Origin: Chryseobacterium lactis
GTDB lineage: Bacteria; Bacteroidota; Bacteroidia; Flavobacteriales; Weeksellaceae
Length of the DNA: 64,000 nt
Assembly (NCBI RefSeq): GCF_003815875.1
Contig: NZ_CP033924.1
Span: 2,914,001 to 2,978,000 of the forward strand
Reading direction: 5' to 3'
The notes below the pieces were generated by a model, which worked only from the letters and a program-made list of their open reading frames with translations, had not been told where the DNA came from and made no database searches. Both the position numbers and the translations under genes were made by a program. Shown one piece after another: positions 1 to 11,300 of the stretch; the first letter of the stretch is position 1, and the number at the start of each line of letters is the position of its first letter.

Positions 1-9
1 TTCAAAATA

Positions 10-37
10 AAAAGCAACTTCGAAAGGGGTTGCTTTT
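10..37 (+). terminator. Rho-independent terminator of a gene left of the window
   Basis: A 9-bp stem (AAAAGCAAC / GTTGCTTTT) with a 10-nt loop runs directly into a T-tract. It reads on the plus strand, so it probably ends a gene whose body lies before position 1. Confidence 0.7.
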
Positions 38-130
38 TTGTTGTTATACATTTCTTTTCTGACAAAGCCACAAAAGTTTTTTGATGCTTAAAAATAGTAC
101 TATGCATCAATATTACAGCTGGATAACTGC

Positions 131-186
131 ATATTCCCCTTCTCCGGAGAGGTGGCAAAAATTTTTAATTTTTTGACGGAGTGGTT
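131..186 (+). repeat. Dispersed REP-like repeat, copy 1
   Basis: This 56-bp intergenic sequence has a CTCCGGAG palindromic core, then GGTGGCAAAAATTT, an A/T inverted repeat and a terminal GACGGAGTGGTT. Two better-preserved copies lie at 28046-28102 (opposite orientation) and 54101-54159. It is the most diverged of the three and has no coding capacity. Confidence 0.7.
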
Positions 187-201
187 GTAAACAGTTTGTA
201 A

Positions 202-567
202 TTATAGTTTGTCGGCTTTTTTCCCAATCTTCCCCAAATGCGTATTCTGAAAACTATCCGGATATTTCAGTCCATACCCCAATATTCTATCAAAAGCAGA
301 GTGAGAAAATAAGATCGCTCCAATCATTTGCAAATAAGGTAGAGATAGAGCAGTTCCTGTAAAATAAACGATAATAGCCACTCCGAAATGATGGAAGAGA
401 TTGTAGAAAAAAGCGCCCACTTTATTATTAACCGTATATCCCAACATGGAAATATCCGGTGCAAGGAAAAGTCCGGTAAACCACCACCATGAATATCCCG
501 TTTGTGCAAAAGCATAGAGTCCTAACAATAGAAATGCTGCATATTCAAGCTTTAACTGTATTTTCAT
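202..567 (-). CDS. DUF4260 family small membrane protein
   Basis: This 121-aa protein consists mostly of hydrophobic segments: about residues 8-25, a WWWFTGLFLAPDISMLGY segment at 27-44, and two further helices around 50-95. The aromatic segment followed by conserved H-H and an F-D-R-I-LGYGLKYP tail matches the DUF4260 family of integral inner-membrane proteins, whose function is unknown. The ATG start follows an AT-rich stretch. It is a single gene with no same-strand partner. The 3' side carries a dispersed repeat. Confidence 0.8.
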   Translation of the reverse strand: MKIQLKLEYAAFLLLGLYAFAQTGYSWWWFTGLFLAPDISMLGYTVNNKVGAFFYNLFHHFGVAIIVYFTGTALSLPYLQMIGAILFSHSAFDRILGYGLKYPDSFQNTHLGKIGKKADKL

Positions 568-940
568 TGTAATAAATAGGTTTGAGTGGTACTATAATAA
601 GTAGAATGTTCTTACTGAAAGTTACATTATAATTTTACGAATAATTTTTATTCAGATAGTGAATAAATGCTCCAGTGTAAAACCTGGAGGAAAAAATGTT
701 ATTTGTTTTCAAGCAGTTTAAATTTCACGAAGATTTATATGTATAGTCCTATATTTTAAAAGAGGCAAAGATGGAATCAATTGCATTGATTTTTCCTAAG
801 CTATTGCATAAACATATAGCTCCATCAGCGACTTTATTGCTTTCTTGGCTTCCTTATCAATAATTGTATTGAATTTTGCCTTTGCGTTTTAGAAAAACTT
901 TACTCTAATTTTATGCTCCATGTTTGGGTGATGATCAGGA
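568..940. other. Intergenic stretch without a gene
   Basis: These AT-rich 370 bp lie between the DUF4260 gene and the sugar transporter terminator. No open frame longer than a few dozen codons has a credible start. Short stretches such as TGCCTTTGCG resemble the decayed repeat debris common between Bacteroidetes genes. The left end must hold the promoter of the DUF4260 gene. Confidence 0.5.
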
Positions 941-942
941 AA

Positions 943-968
943 AAGGCTTTCCCATATGAGAAAGCCTT
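943..968 (-). terminator. Rho-independent terminator of the sugar transporter
   Basis: The stem AAGGCTTTC / GAAAGCCTT has a short loop. Read on the minus strand, it is followed by TTTTCCTG. It lies about 25 bp after the transporter stop codon. Confidence 0.7.
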
Positions 969-993
969 CTGTTTATATTGTATGTTGTTTTAT

Positions 994-2412
994 TTAATGC
1001 CCTGATTTGGCCTCTGTGCTTTCCACATGGGAAAGGTATTTGGTGCAGTAAGCTCCGAAAATCAGAATAACCAGATAGCAGAAGACCGGAATAATAAATG
1101 AATGCTGCACTCCAAACTGATCCGCTAAAAGCCCCTGGAAAATAGGAACAATAGCACCTCCCAAAATAGCCATAACGACTAGGGATGAACCTTGGCTTGT
1201 ATATTTTCCTAATCCTGAAATTGCCAGCGTATAAATGTTGGAGAACATGATTGAATTGAAAATTCCGATTCCTAAAACACTGTACATGGCCATTTCACCG
1301 TGGTTAACCATCGTAGAAATTAATAAAATGACATTGATGGCAGCAAAGATAGAAAGTGTTCTTGCCGGAGCTGCTTTACCTACAAAAAATGCTGCAAAAT
1401 TCAATAATATAAATACTAAGAAGAAGCTGATTTGCTCAAAGCTAAGGTTAACAATACTGAAGATGACTAGGAATACTAATGTTGCAGTACCTAGCATGAA
1501 GATTGCTTTTTTAGCCTGGCTAATGGAGTGATTTAAAGAAATTGCTCCTAAGAAACGACCGATCATCGCTCCACCCCAATACAAGGAAAGGTAATTTTTA
1601 CTGATGGTTTCATTGAATTTCATAGTTTCTTCAAGGAAACTGATGATGAAACTTCCTACAGCTACTTCACCCCCTACGTAACAAAACATTGCAAAAACTC
1701 CAAATTTTAAGTGGTTGAATTTTAAAGCCCCCCAGCCCTGTACGGTTTCTTCGGTTTCCGTCTGAAAGGAAGGAAGTTTTACTCTTGAAATTAATAATCC
1801 TACTAATAAAAGGATAGCAGCAAAAATTAAATAGGGTATTCTGGTGGCAACTGCACTGAATGTTCCGTCCGGCTCAGAAAATAGTTCGAAAATTAAGTGT
1901 CCACCCAACACTGGCGCAATCGTTGTTCCGAAAGCATTGAACGCTTGGGTCATATTTAAACGGCTGGATGCAGAATCTTCTGAACCAAGCAAAGAAACAT
2001 AAGCATTGGCAGTAATTTGTAACACTGTAAATCCTAATCCTAAAATAAATAAAGCTCCCAGAAATAAAGGATAATAAGAGAATGTTGCTGCCGGGTAAAA
2101 CAGGATACAGCCTAATGCTGCTAAACCGATTCCAAACAGAATTCCTTTTTTGTATCCCACTTTATTAATGGGGTCACCTTTAGAAATAGAAATCAGAAAA
2201 TAAATCAACGATCCGATAAAATACGCTCCGAAGAAACAGAACTGTACCAACATGGATTCGAAGAAGGTGAGTTTGAAAAGTTGTTTCAGATAGGGGATCA
2301 GGATATCATTCATACAAGTAATGAATCCCCACATAAAAAAAAGCAGGGTGATGGTAATCAACGGAACCGTATAATTCCTGCTCTGTGGTTGTACTTCTTT
2401 ATTCATAAACAT
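994..2412 (-). CDS. Sugar MFS transporter, FucP/GluP family
   Basis: This 472-aa integral membrane symporter is expected to import a hexose (fucose, glucose or galactose type) with protons. About twelve hydrophobic helices are visible. The N-terminal signature FFMWGFITCMNDILIPYLK (residues 25-43) and the SRLNMTQAFNAFGTTIAP segment after helix 5 are typical of the FucP/GluP branch of the major facilitator superfamily. An in-frame ATG two codons in (MNKEVQ) is an equally plausible start. It is a single gene with its own terminator. The sequence does not fix the substrate, because no sugar catabolic gene is adjacent. Confidence 0.85.
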   Translation of the reverse strand: MFMNKEVQPQSRNYTVPLITITLLFFMWGFITCMNDILIPYLKQLFKLTFFESMLVQFCFFGAYFIGSLIYFLISISKGDPINKVGYKKGILFGIGLAALGCILFYPAATFSYYPLFLGALFILGLGFTVLQITANAYVSLLGSEDSASSRLNMTQAFNAFGTTIAPVLGGHLIFELFSEPDGTFSAVATRIPYLIFAAILLLVGLLISRVKLPSFQTETEETVQGWGALKFNHLKFGVFAMFCYVGGEVAVGSFIISFLEETMKFNETISKNYLSLYWGGAMIGRFLGAISLNHSISQAKKAIFMLGTATLVFLVIFSIVNLSFEQISFFLVFILLNFAAFFVGKAAPARTLSIFAAINVILLISTMVNHGEMAMYSVLGIGIFNSIMFSNIYTLAISGLGKYTSQGSSLVVMAILGGAIVPIFQGLLADQFGVQHSFIIPVFCYLVILIFGAYCTKYLSHVESTEAKSGH

Positions 2413-2853
2413 TTATTTATCTGTGGTAAGGATAAAAAATTCCTTATCTTTTTTTGCTACAGCATTGTATTTTCTGAAGTAGGGCAAATATAGGAATCAA
2501 CCCCTGTTTTTGCAATTATTTTAATGATTTTTATAATGAGATGTATACTTTTTACCGGATCAAAATATTATTTTCATTTTTTGAGACAATAATACAAAAA
2601 TGAGAGGATTTTTCAATATAATATTTTTAGAAATGATGGTTTTTGTTTTCTCAAATAAGAAATAAGTTTTGATTACTGATGCAAATTTTTGAATCTTTAA
2701 TGAAACTGATAGCCAAAATTTTGTATTTTGAGCGCCTATTTATGCAAGTGAAAAAATCTAATATATCATTATTATTAGTACCTTTGCAAACGAAAATTTA
2801 AAGAGTTTAAATATTAATTCATACTCAATACGGAGTATTAAGAAGACAAATTT
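2413..2853. promoter_or_regulatory. Divergent promoter region with pnp -7 box
   Basis: This 441-bp AT-rich gap lies between divergently transcribed genes and holds no gene. TACCTTTG at 2779-2786 matches the Bacteroidetes -7 box TAnnTTTG exactly and lies 67 bp before the pnp start. That spacing leaves a leader of about 60 nt. No good -33 TTG is present at the usual spacing. Confidence 0.5.
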
Positions 2854-5124
2854 ATGAGTATACCTCAAGCGTTTACAGAATTGATTACTCTTGCTGATGG
2901 CAGAGAAATCACTATTGAAACAGGGAAATTGGCTAAGCAGGCTGATGGATCTGTGGTAGTAAAAATGGGTGGAACAATGCTTTTAGCAACTGTTGTAGCC
3001 AATAAAGAAGCAAATCCTGGTGTAGATTTTTTACCATTAACAGTAGATTATAGAGAAAAATTCTATGCAGGTGGAAGAATTCCTGGAAATTTCTTCCGTA
3101 GAGAAGCAAGACCTTCAGATCAGGAAATTTTAACAATGCGTTTGGTAGACAGAGTTCTACGTCCGCTTTTCCCTGAAGATTTCCATGCTGAAGTTCAGGT
3201 AATGATTTCCCTAATTTCTTATGACGGAAAAACTATTCCTGATGATTTAGCAGGTTTGGCAGCTTCTGCAGCTATTGCAATTACTGATATTCCTTTCAAC
3301 GGACCTATGTCTGAAGTAAGAGTTGTAAGATTTGACGGAAAACTTTCTATCAATCCAAGTTATGAAGAACTGAAAAGTTCTGAACTGGATATTATGGTTG
3401 GAGCTACTAAAGACTCAATCGTAATGGTAGAAGGAGAGATGAAGGAGATTTCTGAGCAGGAAATGTTAGAAGCTATTAATTTTGGTCATGCTGAAATTAA
3501 AAAGCAAATTGAAGCTCAGGAGAGATTAGCAGAAAAAGTAGGTAAGGCTTTCCCTAAAAGAGAATACTCTCATGAAAATCACGATGAAGAAATTCGTGAA
3601 AAAGTTTGGAAAGAAACTTACGATAAAGTATATGAAGTGGCAAGAACGCCATCTGGTAAAGAAGAGAGAGGAGAAAAATTCAAAGCACTTCGTGAAGAAT
3701 TTCTTGCTCAATATGCTGAAGATGCAGAAGAATTAGAAAGAGTAACTCCTTTCGTAAAAGTGTATTACCACGACGTAGAAAAAGAAGCAATGCGTCAGAT
3801 GATCCTTGAAGACAATATCCGTCTTGATGGTCGTGATCCTCAGACGATCCGTCCGATCTGGTCAGAAATTGATTACCTTCCGGGAGCTCACGGTTCAGCA
3901 GTGTTTACAAGAGGTGAAACTCAATCTTTAACAGCAGTAACTTTAGGTTCTGTGAAAGATGCAAACATGGTAGACAGCGTTATTTCTCAGCATGACGAAA
4001 AATTCTTCCTACACTATAACTTCCCTCCATTCTCAACAGGTGAAGCAAGACCTTTAAGAGGTACTTCAAGAAGAGAAGTAGGACACGGAAACCTTGCTCA
4101 AAGAGCATTACAGGCAGTTATTCCTGAAGAAAACCCATATACTATCAGAATTGTTTCCGATATTTTAGAATCAAACGGTTCGTCTTCAATGGCAACAGTT
4201 TGTGCAGGAACATTGGCATTAATGGATGCCGGGGTTAAGATTACAAAACCTGTTTCCGGTATTGCAATGGGATTGATTACAGATGCAAAATCAGGTAAAT
4301 TTACAGTACTTTCTGATATCTTAGGAGATGAAGATCACCTTGGAGACATGGACTTTAAAGTAACAGGTACTGCAGATGGTATCACAGCTTGTCAGATGGA
4401 TATTAAAATCCAGGGACTTTCTATGGATATCATGGAAAAAGCTTTGATGCAGGCTAAAGACGGAAGATTACATATTTTAAATAAAATTACAGAAACTATT
4501 TCTGAACCAAGAGCAGATGTGAAACCTCACGCTCCGAAAATGGTGGTAATGGAGATCTCTAAAGATTTCATTGGTGCTGTAATCGGACCTGGAGGAAAAA
4601 TCATTCAGCAGATGCAGAAAGATACAGATACGGTTATTGCTATTGAAGAAGTTGGTGAGATTGGTCGTATCGAGATTGCAGGAACAGACAGAGAGAAAAT
4701 CAATGCTGCTGTTGCTAAGATCAACGAGATTACTTTCGTACCGGTTGTAGGTGAAGTTTACAAAGGTAAAGTAGTGAAAGTAATGGACTTCGGAGCTTTC
4801 GTAGCTATTGCTAAAGGAACAGAAGGTCTTCTTCACATTTCAGAAATTGAGTGGGCTCGTTTAGACAAAGTTCCTTATGCTGAAGGCGACGAAGTAGAAG
4901 TTAAATTTATGGGTTATGATGATCGTAAGAAAATGAAGCTTTCCCGTAAAGTTCTTTTACCAAGACCTCCAAGACCTGAGAGACCGGAAGGACAAGGAAG
5001 ACCAGAAGGACAAAGAAGACCTGAAGGACAAGGTAGACCTGAGGGTCAGAGAAGACCGGAAGGACAGGATAGACCACAAGGTGAAAGACCTGCTGAAAAC
5101 CAGGAACCTTCTACTGAAGCATAA
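2854..5124 (+). CDS. pnp: Polynucleotide phosphorylase
   Basis: This 756-aa 3'-5' exoribonuclease degrades RNA by phosphorolysis and is a core part of cytoplasmic RNA turnover. Two RNase PH-like domains fill roughly residues 10-230 and 325-550. The second carries the metal-site segment [21 protein letters not shown] domain with GPGGK at about 578-582 follows, then an S1 domain from about 633 ([20 protein letters not shown]). The C-terminus from about 705 is a low-complexity tail of RPEGQ-type repeats, rich in Arg, Pro, Glu and Gly. It is longer than in proteobacterial homologues and may help bind RNA or partners. It is monocistronic with its own terminator. Confidence 0.97.
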   Translation: MSIPQAFTELITLADGREITIETGKLAKQADGSVVVKMGGTMLLATVVANKEANPGVDFLPLTVDYREKFYAGGRIPGNFFRREARPSDQEILTMRLVDRVLRPLFPEDFHAEVQVMISLISYDGKTIPDDLAGLAASAAIAITDIPFNGPMSEVRVVRFDGKLSINPSYEELKSSELDIMVGATKDSIVMVEGEMKEISEQEMLEAINFGHAEIKKQIEAQERLAEKVGKAFPKREYSHENHDEEIREKVWKETYDKVYEVARTPSGKEERGEKFKALREEFLAQYAEDAEELERVTPFVKVYYHDVEKEAMRQMILEDNIRLDGRDPQTIRPIWSEIDYLPGAHGSAVFTRGETQSLTAVTLGSVKDANMVDSVISQHDEKFFLHYNFPPFSTGEARPLRGTSRREVGHGNLAQRALQAVIPEENPYTIRIVSDILESNGSSSMATVCAGTLALMDAGVKITKPVSGIAMGLITDAKSGKFTVLSDILGDEDHLGDMDFKVTGTADGITACQMDIKIQGLSMDIMEKALMQAKDGRLHILNKITETISEPRADVKPHAPKMVVMEISKDFIGAVIGPGGKIIQQMQKDTDTVIAIEEVGEIGRIEIAGTDREKINAAVAKINEITFVPVVGEVYKGKVVKVMDFGAFVAIAKGTEGLLHISEIEWARLDKVPYAEGDEVEVKFMGYDDRKKMKLSRKVLLPRPPRPERPEGQGRPEGQRRPEGQGRPEGQRRPEGQDRPQGERPAENQEPSTEA

Positions 5125-5147
5125 GATGTATTCTTAAGATATACAGA

Positions 5148-5171
5148 AATCCCTCAACTTTGAGGGATTTT
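5148..5171 (+). terminator. Rho-independent terminator of pnp
   Basis: The stem AAATCCCTCA / TGAGGGATTT with a short loop is followed by a long T-run, 24 bp after the pnp stop codon. Confidence 0.9.
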
Positions 5172-5294
5172 TTTTTGTTTTTATGCCATTGCGAACCGAA
5201 GGTATAAGGTTTATACTTATATTAAAATTGAGATTGAGATTGCTTCACTTTACTCGCAATAACAACAGAACTGTTTTATGTTACCATATTATAG

Positions 5295-5323
5295 ATCAGC
5301 GTAATCAGCAAGATCAGCGAGAG
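5295..5323 (+). repeat. Solo relative of the GxxExxY-flanking repeat
   Basis: Three ATCAGC units are arranged as ATCAGCG, then AATCAGCAAG, then ATCAGCGAGAG. The layout is the same as the ATCTGC-based direct repeats around the GxxExxY gene at 60079-60104 and 60552-60577, with A in place of T inside each unit. The surrounding 5183-5420 contains further GCGA/TTGCG-rich debris and no gene. Confidence 0.55.
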
Positions 5324-5420
5324 AATGTATTCATAATTAATTTTATCGCAGATAAAATCCTTGCGTCTTAAAACGTTATTTCTCATATCTTCTTTGCGAC
5401 ATTGCGTTTTCCAACGTGGC

Positions 5421-7835
5421 CTAGCTTCCTACCCGCTGTTTAAGATCCTCCGCACCTCCGGTTTTTCTTGGTTGCCCGTTTTTAGAAGAACCAAAATTAT
5501 AAGTGTAGGAAAGCGTTACCACACGGGTATCTCTTTTCACTGCAAAGTTTTCTAAATAATTGTTATAAATGGTTTGCCCTTTAATGTTACTGGTAAAGAA
5601 TACATCCGTGAAAGAAAATTTCAGAATGCTGTTATTTTTGAATTTCTTTTGTGCTCCGATATTCAGATACCAGTTGGGGCTCATATTCAGATAGGCATAG
5701 ACTTCCCTTGCCTTATAATTTCCGGTAACTTCAGCAGTGAAGCCATTTCCTAATTTAAAGGAATTAATACTGTTGATATTAAATGTAAAATTTCCTTTAT
5801 TATTGATCTGGGTTCCGGAAACATTTCCTGTGTATGAGCCGTAGTAGAAGTTGGCACTGTTGTTCATATCCCACCATTTGGTAACCTTTACGGGGGCAAT
5901 CAGGTATACACCAAAATAGGAGGCGGAATTCAGGTTTTCAAAGGTCTGTACAGTTACATTTTGGCCGTCTTCTATGACCGGTTTAATGATATCGGTGATG
6001 TTATCGGATGTTCTGCTGTAGCTTAAAGTAGCAAAATATTTATTGCTCAGGCTGTACGTTAATTCATAATTCATCGTGGTTTGTGGATTCAGATCGGGAT
6101 TTCCTGCTCTGAAAGTGGTTGGGTCAAGATAAAGTTTAAAAGGATTCAGCTGATTATAGCTGGGTCTTGTAATTCTTCTGCTGAGATTGATTTCCAGATT
6201 GCTTTTCTCCGTTAGATCATAGGCAAAAACAGCACTTGGAAATAACTGGGTGTAATTTCTTTTATTGACCTGATTAGTCGCAAGTTGAGTTCCTTTTACA
6301 TTAGTGTTTTCAACCCTTAAGCCTGCTGTAGCTTTAAATTTATCCCATTTTTTAGAAACATTTCCGTAGACAGCATTGATGTTTTCTTCATAAATAAAAT
6401 GATTGGTTTTGGTGACATCAGGAATAGAAACTCCTGAGCTTTCATTGAAGAATTTCTGATCGTTATCTGTCTTCACAAAGCTTGTCTTAATTCCACTTTC
6501 CAGCTTCCATTCGTTTTTGAAATTTTTTGTAAGATCTGATTTTAAAGAATAGATATTGAGTTTTCCGTTCAGGTCCCCTCTCTGTATATCGAGATTATCC
6601 TGCCCACTGGCTATATCATGCGTCTTGGTGTTGAAATTTTGTAAAGAAGAGTTTGAATAATTAATATAATCAAAATCGGTAGATATTTCAGAGCCTAACG
6701 AATCGAGTGTATATTTATGATTGAGATTTACAGAGACATTAGTCCAGTTGTCATTGGAGGTATTCTGAGTGTTGAATGTACTTTCAGGGAGGTAATTACT
6801 TCCTAATGTTGTGTTTGAATTATTCCCGTTGAGATTAAATTTGTTCGAAACAAAACCTACAGAAAAGCCCAGTACATTTTTATCATTCAGATAATAATCC
6901 ATACCGGCTTTTGCAATATGATTGTTGAATTTGAACTTCAGATAATTATCCTGGATATAAGCCTTTATAAAATTATTACCCTCATAAAAATTTCTGTCCA
7001 GAACCAACCCGTTATAAGCTTCCCTGTACGCAAAGCTGTAATTTCCGAATATATTTAACTTTTTAGTTCTGTGATTGATGCTAAAGCTATTATTATTTTT
7101 TATATATTTTCCGCTTCCTAAAGAAGTCGAAATACTACCATTGGTACCTTTTCTCTGTTCTTTTTTAAGCCTGATATTAATGATAGAAGAGCCTGCTGCA
7201 TCGTATTTTGATGAAGGATTGGTAATAAATTCTATCTTTTCAATGGTTGACGAAGGAATTCCTTTAAGATAATTGGCAAGGTCACTGCCGGTCATAGGTG
7301 TGTTTTTACCATCAATCTGGATCAGAAGATTACCCTTACCACGAAGACTGATATTATCATTGTTATCAATATTGACTCCCGGAGCTTTCTCCAGTACTTC
7401 AAAAGCAGAATTTCCCGTACTGGCAATACTGTTTTCGACGTTCATGATCATTTTACCGTCCTGTCTTTCAATCAAAGGTTTTGTCTTGGTGATCGTGACG
7501 CCTTCAATGGATTTTATATTTACGTCAATAGCTGGAAGCGTTGTGTTCTCAGATAAAGAGATACGATCTGATTGATAGAGTTCAGAACCGTTTTTACTGA
7601 TCTTTACCTGGTATATTCCTCCTTTAAGATCATTAAAACTGAACTTTCCGTTCGGATCTGGAATTTCTGTTTTGATCAATTGGTTATTGGCGTCCAGAAG
7701 GTTGATCTCCATCTGTTCTGCTTTGCCGGAACTTATATTTCCGGACAATGAATAATTCTGTGTAGTCTGGGCGGAAAACGTACTGCTGAAAAAAATCAGC
7801 AACCAGATCAATAGAAGTGAGAATATTCGGATCAT
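5421..7835 (-). CDS. TonB-dependent outer membrane beta-barrel protein
   Basis: This 804-aa outer membrane protein has a signal peptide (residues 1-22, ending FSAQ). A carboxypeptidase-regulatory-like beta domain at about 28-105 follows, with NGKFSFNDLKGGIYQVKI. Then comes a TonB-receptor plug (about 125-225, with EVLEKAPGVNIDNNDNISLRG) and a long barrel built of alternating Tyr/Asn-rich strands. This matches the flavobacterial 'outer membrane beta-barrel family' rather than a full SusC protein. Its ligand is unknown. It lies 12 bp behind a MarR regulator on the same strand, so the two are probably co-transcribed and the regulator may control it. Confidence 0.85.
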   Translation of the reverse strand: MIRIFSLLLIWLLIFFSSTFSAQTTQNYSLSGNISSGKAEQMEINLLDANNQLIKTEIPDPNGKFSFNDLKGGIYQVKISKNGSELYQSDRISLSENTTLPAIDVNIKSIEGVTITKTKPLIERQDGKMIMNVENSIASTGNSAFEVLEKAPGVNIDNNDNISLRGKGNLLIQIDGKNTPMTGSDLANYLKGIPSSTIEKIEFITNPSSKYDAAGSSIINIRLKKEQRKGTNGSISTSLGSGKYIKNNNSFSINHRTKKLNIFGNYSFAYREAYNGLVLDRNFYEGNNFIKAYIQDNYLKFKFNNHIAKAGMDYYLNDKNVLGFSVGFVSNKFNLNGNNSNTTLGSNYLPESTFNTQNTSNDNWTNVSVNLNHKYTLDSLGSEISTDFDYINYSNSSLQNFNTKTHDIASGQDNLDIQRGDLNGKLNIYSLKSDLTKNFKNEWKLESGIKTSFVKTDNDQKFFNESSGVSIPDVTKTNHFIYEENINAVYGNVSKKWDKFKATAGLRVENTNVKGTQLATNQVNKRNYTQLFPSAVFAYDLTEKSNLEINLSRRITRPSYNQLNPFKLYLDPTTFRAGNPDLNPQTTMNYELTYSLSNKYFATLSYSRTSDNITDIIKPVIEDGQNVTVQTFENLNSASYFGVYLIAPVKVTKWWDMNNSANFYYGSYTGNVSGTQINNKGNFTFNINSINSFKLGNGFTAEVTGNYKAREVYAYLNMSPNWYLNIGAQKKFKNNSILKFSFTDVFFTSNIKGQTIYNNYLENFAVKRDTRVVTLSYTYNFGSSKNGQPRKTGGAEDLKQRVGS

Positions 7836-7847
7836 AGCGATTAATTT

Positions 7848-8282
7848 TTAAGGATTAAGACAGTTTTCTGAAATCTTAAGCAAAGCAGAATACATCATTT
7901 CCAGTTCATCTTTTGTGACACCTTTTAAAGCAACCTTACGGTTTTTTTCTACAATGTCCTGAACTTCCTGAATGACTTTCTTTCCGGAATCTGTTACTTC
8001 CAGATTGGTTTTTCTCCGGTCATCAGGGTGAATTTGCCGTTTGACGTATTCTGATTTAACCATTAAATCAATTATCCTTGTCACAGAGGCATTGTCCTTA
8101 AAAACCAGATCACCGATTTCATTCTGGGTAATTCCCGGGTTTTCCAGAATAGCTTTGATGATCAGCCATTGATCAATAGTGATGGTATAACCATTCGCTT
8201 TCAGTTGGCGTTGTGCATAGTTTCTATAGGCTCTGATAGCTTTGTCTATGTTGTAAAATATAATTGAATTTAACTTTTCCAT
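7848..8282 (-). CDS. MarR family transcriptional regulator
   Basis: This 144-aa winged-helix repressor type carries the MarR core: ITIDQWLIIKAILENPGITQ, the recognition segment NEIGDLVFKDNASVTRIIDLM, and the wing RQIHPDDRRKTNLEVTDSGK. N- and C-terminal helices would form the dimer interface. It stands upstream of the barrel gene with 12 bp between them. The palindrome ATTGATATATCAAT at 8311-8324, about 30 bp upstream of its start, is a likely autoregulatory operator. The effector is unknown. The upstream ABC/M1 genes may belong to the same regulon. Confidence 0.9.
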   Translation of the reverse strand: MEKLNSIIFYNIDKAIRAYRNYAQRQLKANGYTITIDQWLIIKAILENPGITQNEIGDLVFKDNASVTRIIDLMVKSEYVKRQIHPDDRRKTNLEVTDSGKKVIQEVQDIVEKNRKVALKGVTKDELEMMYSALLKISENCLNP

Positions 8283-8310
8283 ATTTTTAAATTAAAATGA
8301 TATGTCAATT

Positions 8311-8324
8311 ATTGATATATCAAT
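8311..8324. promoter_or_regulatory. Palindromic candidate operator upstream of marR
   Basis: ATTGATATATCAAT is a perfect 14-bp palindrome in the 101-bp gap between the marR start and the ABC/M1 gene. MarR dimers typically bind AT-rich palindromes of this size near their own promoter. Binding is inferred from position only. Confidence 0.45.
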
Positions 8325-8383
8325 TAATTTGTTGAATACAATTATATTTTGTTACAATTCCTTAAAAATATTTTTTATAAAAA

Positions 8384-11300
8384 TTAAAAACTGCCGGTTG
8401 AATTATCTGTTTTCTCTTTTGTAGAAGCGCTTTTAGACTTATTAGCTACGGCTATGTTTTCTGTGGTTTTAAAAAGCAGATCAATTTGTTTTTTGGTATT
8501 GAGATTGGGGGAGACTTTATACAATTCATTAATAAGGTCCAGCGAGGTTGGTTTTTTGGGATATGAGTTATTCTGTAAAAAATGATTTAAAGCTTTATTT
8601 ACCTTTTCCTCGCCCAGTAAATCACTTAATCTTACCATTGCCACCGCACCTTTAGAATAGGAAATATGAGGATCATCACCAGTGGCTTTGTAAATAGGAC
8701 GATTCTCTGAAAGCCCTTTTTCGTTATCATAAATTTGCTGATGTACAGCTATTCTTTCCAACATTTTTTCTTTCCCATGCATTTTCTTATACAACATCAT
8801 TTCAGTATACATCGCCAATGTTTCTGTAAGCATAACAGCTCCTTCTCTGTCATCAGGATCAATCTGGCTGTTTCCCCACCAGAGATGTGAAAGCTCGTGT
8901 CCTGCAAGTTCATTAATGACATCCTGTTTCTTATCAGCATGGATATTGGCGTGAAAAACCATGTCCTCCGGCATAAAAATAGCAGATGGGTAAGCGGTAG
9001 CGGCAAAACCTCTTGTAAAGGATGAAATTTCAACAAAGTTGATGGCTTTAAAAGGATATTGTCCAAAATTTTGCCGACAGTAATCCAAAGTAAGCTTAGC
9101 ATTTTCAAGAAGATGATTTACATTTTCGAAATGTTTTTTCTGATAAAAGATATGAATTGGAATTCCTTTGTAAATGGTACTTTTTACACTGTATTCTGCT
9201 GAAGAAACAGCAAAACGGAAAGGGATGCCGGTAGCTTTATACCTGAAAAAATTTCGCCCCGTTTTTGTCCAGCTCATGATCAGATCTCCCGTTCCTATTG
9301 CAGTTTGATGACCTTCAGTTGAAATCGTCATATCCAGATTGATAAAGTCTTTTCTAAAAACTTCCGGAGCTTCCGGTTTTTTCAACATTTCTGCTTTGCC
9401 GAGCCTGAAATTATCTCTCTGCTTCTGATCCTGAATTTCATTGACTTTCTGATAACCAATAGTGGGATAATATCTGCTGATCCTCATAAAAGAGCCATTT
9501 TCTATAATCGCATTGAAAGATTGATGCCCATTAACGGGATACCATTTGTAAGACAATTTAAAATCCAGAAAAGCCGTTTCGCCAGGCAGCATAGGTTGCT
9601 TTAGAATGATTTCGGTAACATGGGTGTTAATTTTCGTTGTTTCAGAGCTTGATGTGAAGACAGCAGATTTAAGTTCTAAATCATTATTAAAATTAACAAG
9701 TACCTTAGTGATGAGCTGATCTGTTTGATTTTTAAGTTTGTATTTTCCAACAATCTGATACGAGTTGTCAGAAGGAAACAACCGAATGTCAGTTATGACC
9801 TCATTGATTTCAGGTTGGGGAAGGTTATTATATTTCCGGTAATTTTTTTCATACTGAGCTAAATTCATCAGTACTTTTTCTTCATTTCTGGGAAGATAAC
9901 CTTTCATGAAATAAGTTCCGGCATATATTCCTGAAGTGAGTAGAAACAAGGTAAAAAGAGCAGGGATCAGACTGATTTTTTTAGTTTTAATAACCTTGCT
10001 CAATATCCATAACAAAGCTATAACACCGGCTCCGAACAGAAGTCTTTGTGCAAAAGCAGTTGTGTATACTCCGTATCTATTGAAGTCACTGTAGCTGCCT
10101 TTAAAGTCAGAAAATATTCTGAAAAGGGGATAAGGTAGAACTTTATTTGAAACAGGTCCGGTCAGTACTAAAACAGCAAGAACAGATATTCCAAGGGCAA
10201 TGAATTTGTTCCGGATGTTGTCATTGATAAGCAATATAAAGCCGGAAAACAGGATGAGGGGAAAAGTATTAAAAAGAAAAACGGCCAGATAAGCATTCCA
10301 GTCAATATGAAAATACTGGTACCCTATCTGGAAAATAATTCCCTGAATGATTAGAATTACCGTGAAAAAAAAGAGTAAGATATTGATAGAAATAAAATGT
10401 CCGCTCAGTTTATTTTTAGAGAAAAAAGCAGTTTTTTCAATAACGAAAAATCCTGATAACTGAGATCTCCAATACAGATCATTCAGAAAATAGGCTACGA
10501 TTAACAATCCAAATAAATGGAAGTTTTCTGAAATAGTAGTCGCCATCAGCCCTGAACCGGCATATTTCTGTGGAAGCCGGATTCCCTTTTCAATTTCGGC
10601 ATACATTTCCATTCCGACGAAGAAAAGTAAAAGAATAGATGCTGCCGGAACTGTAATACTTTTAAATAAATAAATCAAATCAATCTTTACAAAGGAGAGG
10701 ATGGATTTTACGGAAGCTATTTGTCTTAAATTAGGGGAAACAGCAATATATTCTGAGATGATTACTTGTGATATTGAGTCTTTGACGGTCGCATTCTTTT
10801 TTACTTTTTGTTTTGAAATATAAGAGAAAGAAAATAATCGGTAAGAAAGAAAGAGAAGTCCTACAGATAGGATGAAAAAAGAAAGTCTGTTCAACAATAC
10901 ATACCCGGAAAAAGGCACAATCTGTACATTCTTCTGATGAACAGAAAATTCTCTGGCTTGCAGAAAATAAGAAGAAAGTCCAAAAGGATCAATCAAGGCA
11001 GAGAGTTGCTGACCTTCCAATGATTGCGGAATACTTCCCGCCATAAAAGGAGAATTGGAAAATAATAACACAATCATATAAAATATATACAGAAATAACC
11101 CACCCACAGCAACCAATAATTTTTTTTGTAGGATTAATGAAATAAAAAACAAAAAACTACAGACCAGAAGGCTGTTAATCAATCCAAAGAGGACTATCGG
11201 ATATAAATAGGCAATGCCATTGAATCCATCCTGCATTTCGCTTCCGGTACGCATCATCTGACCGATCATAAAACCCGTCATCAGGGCAAAAAAGCTCAAA

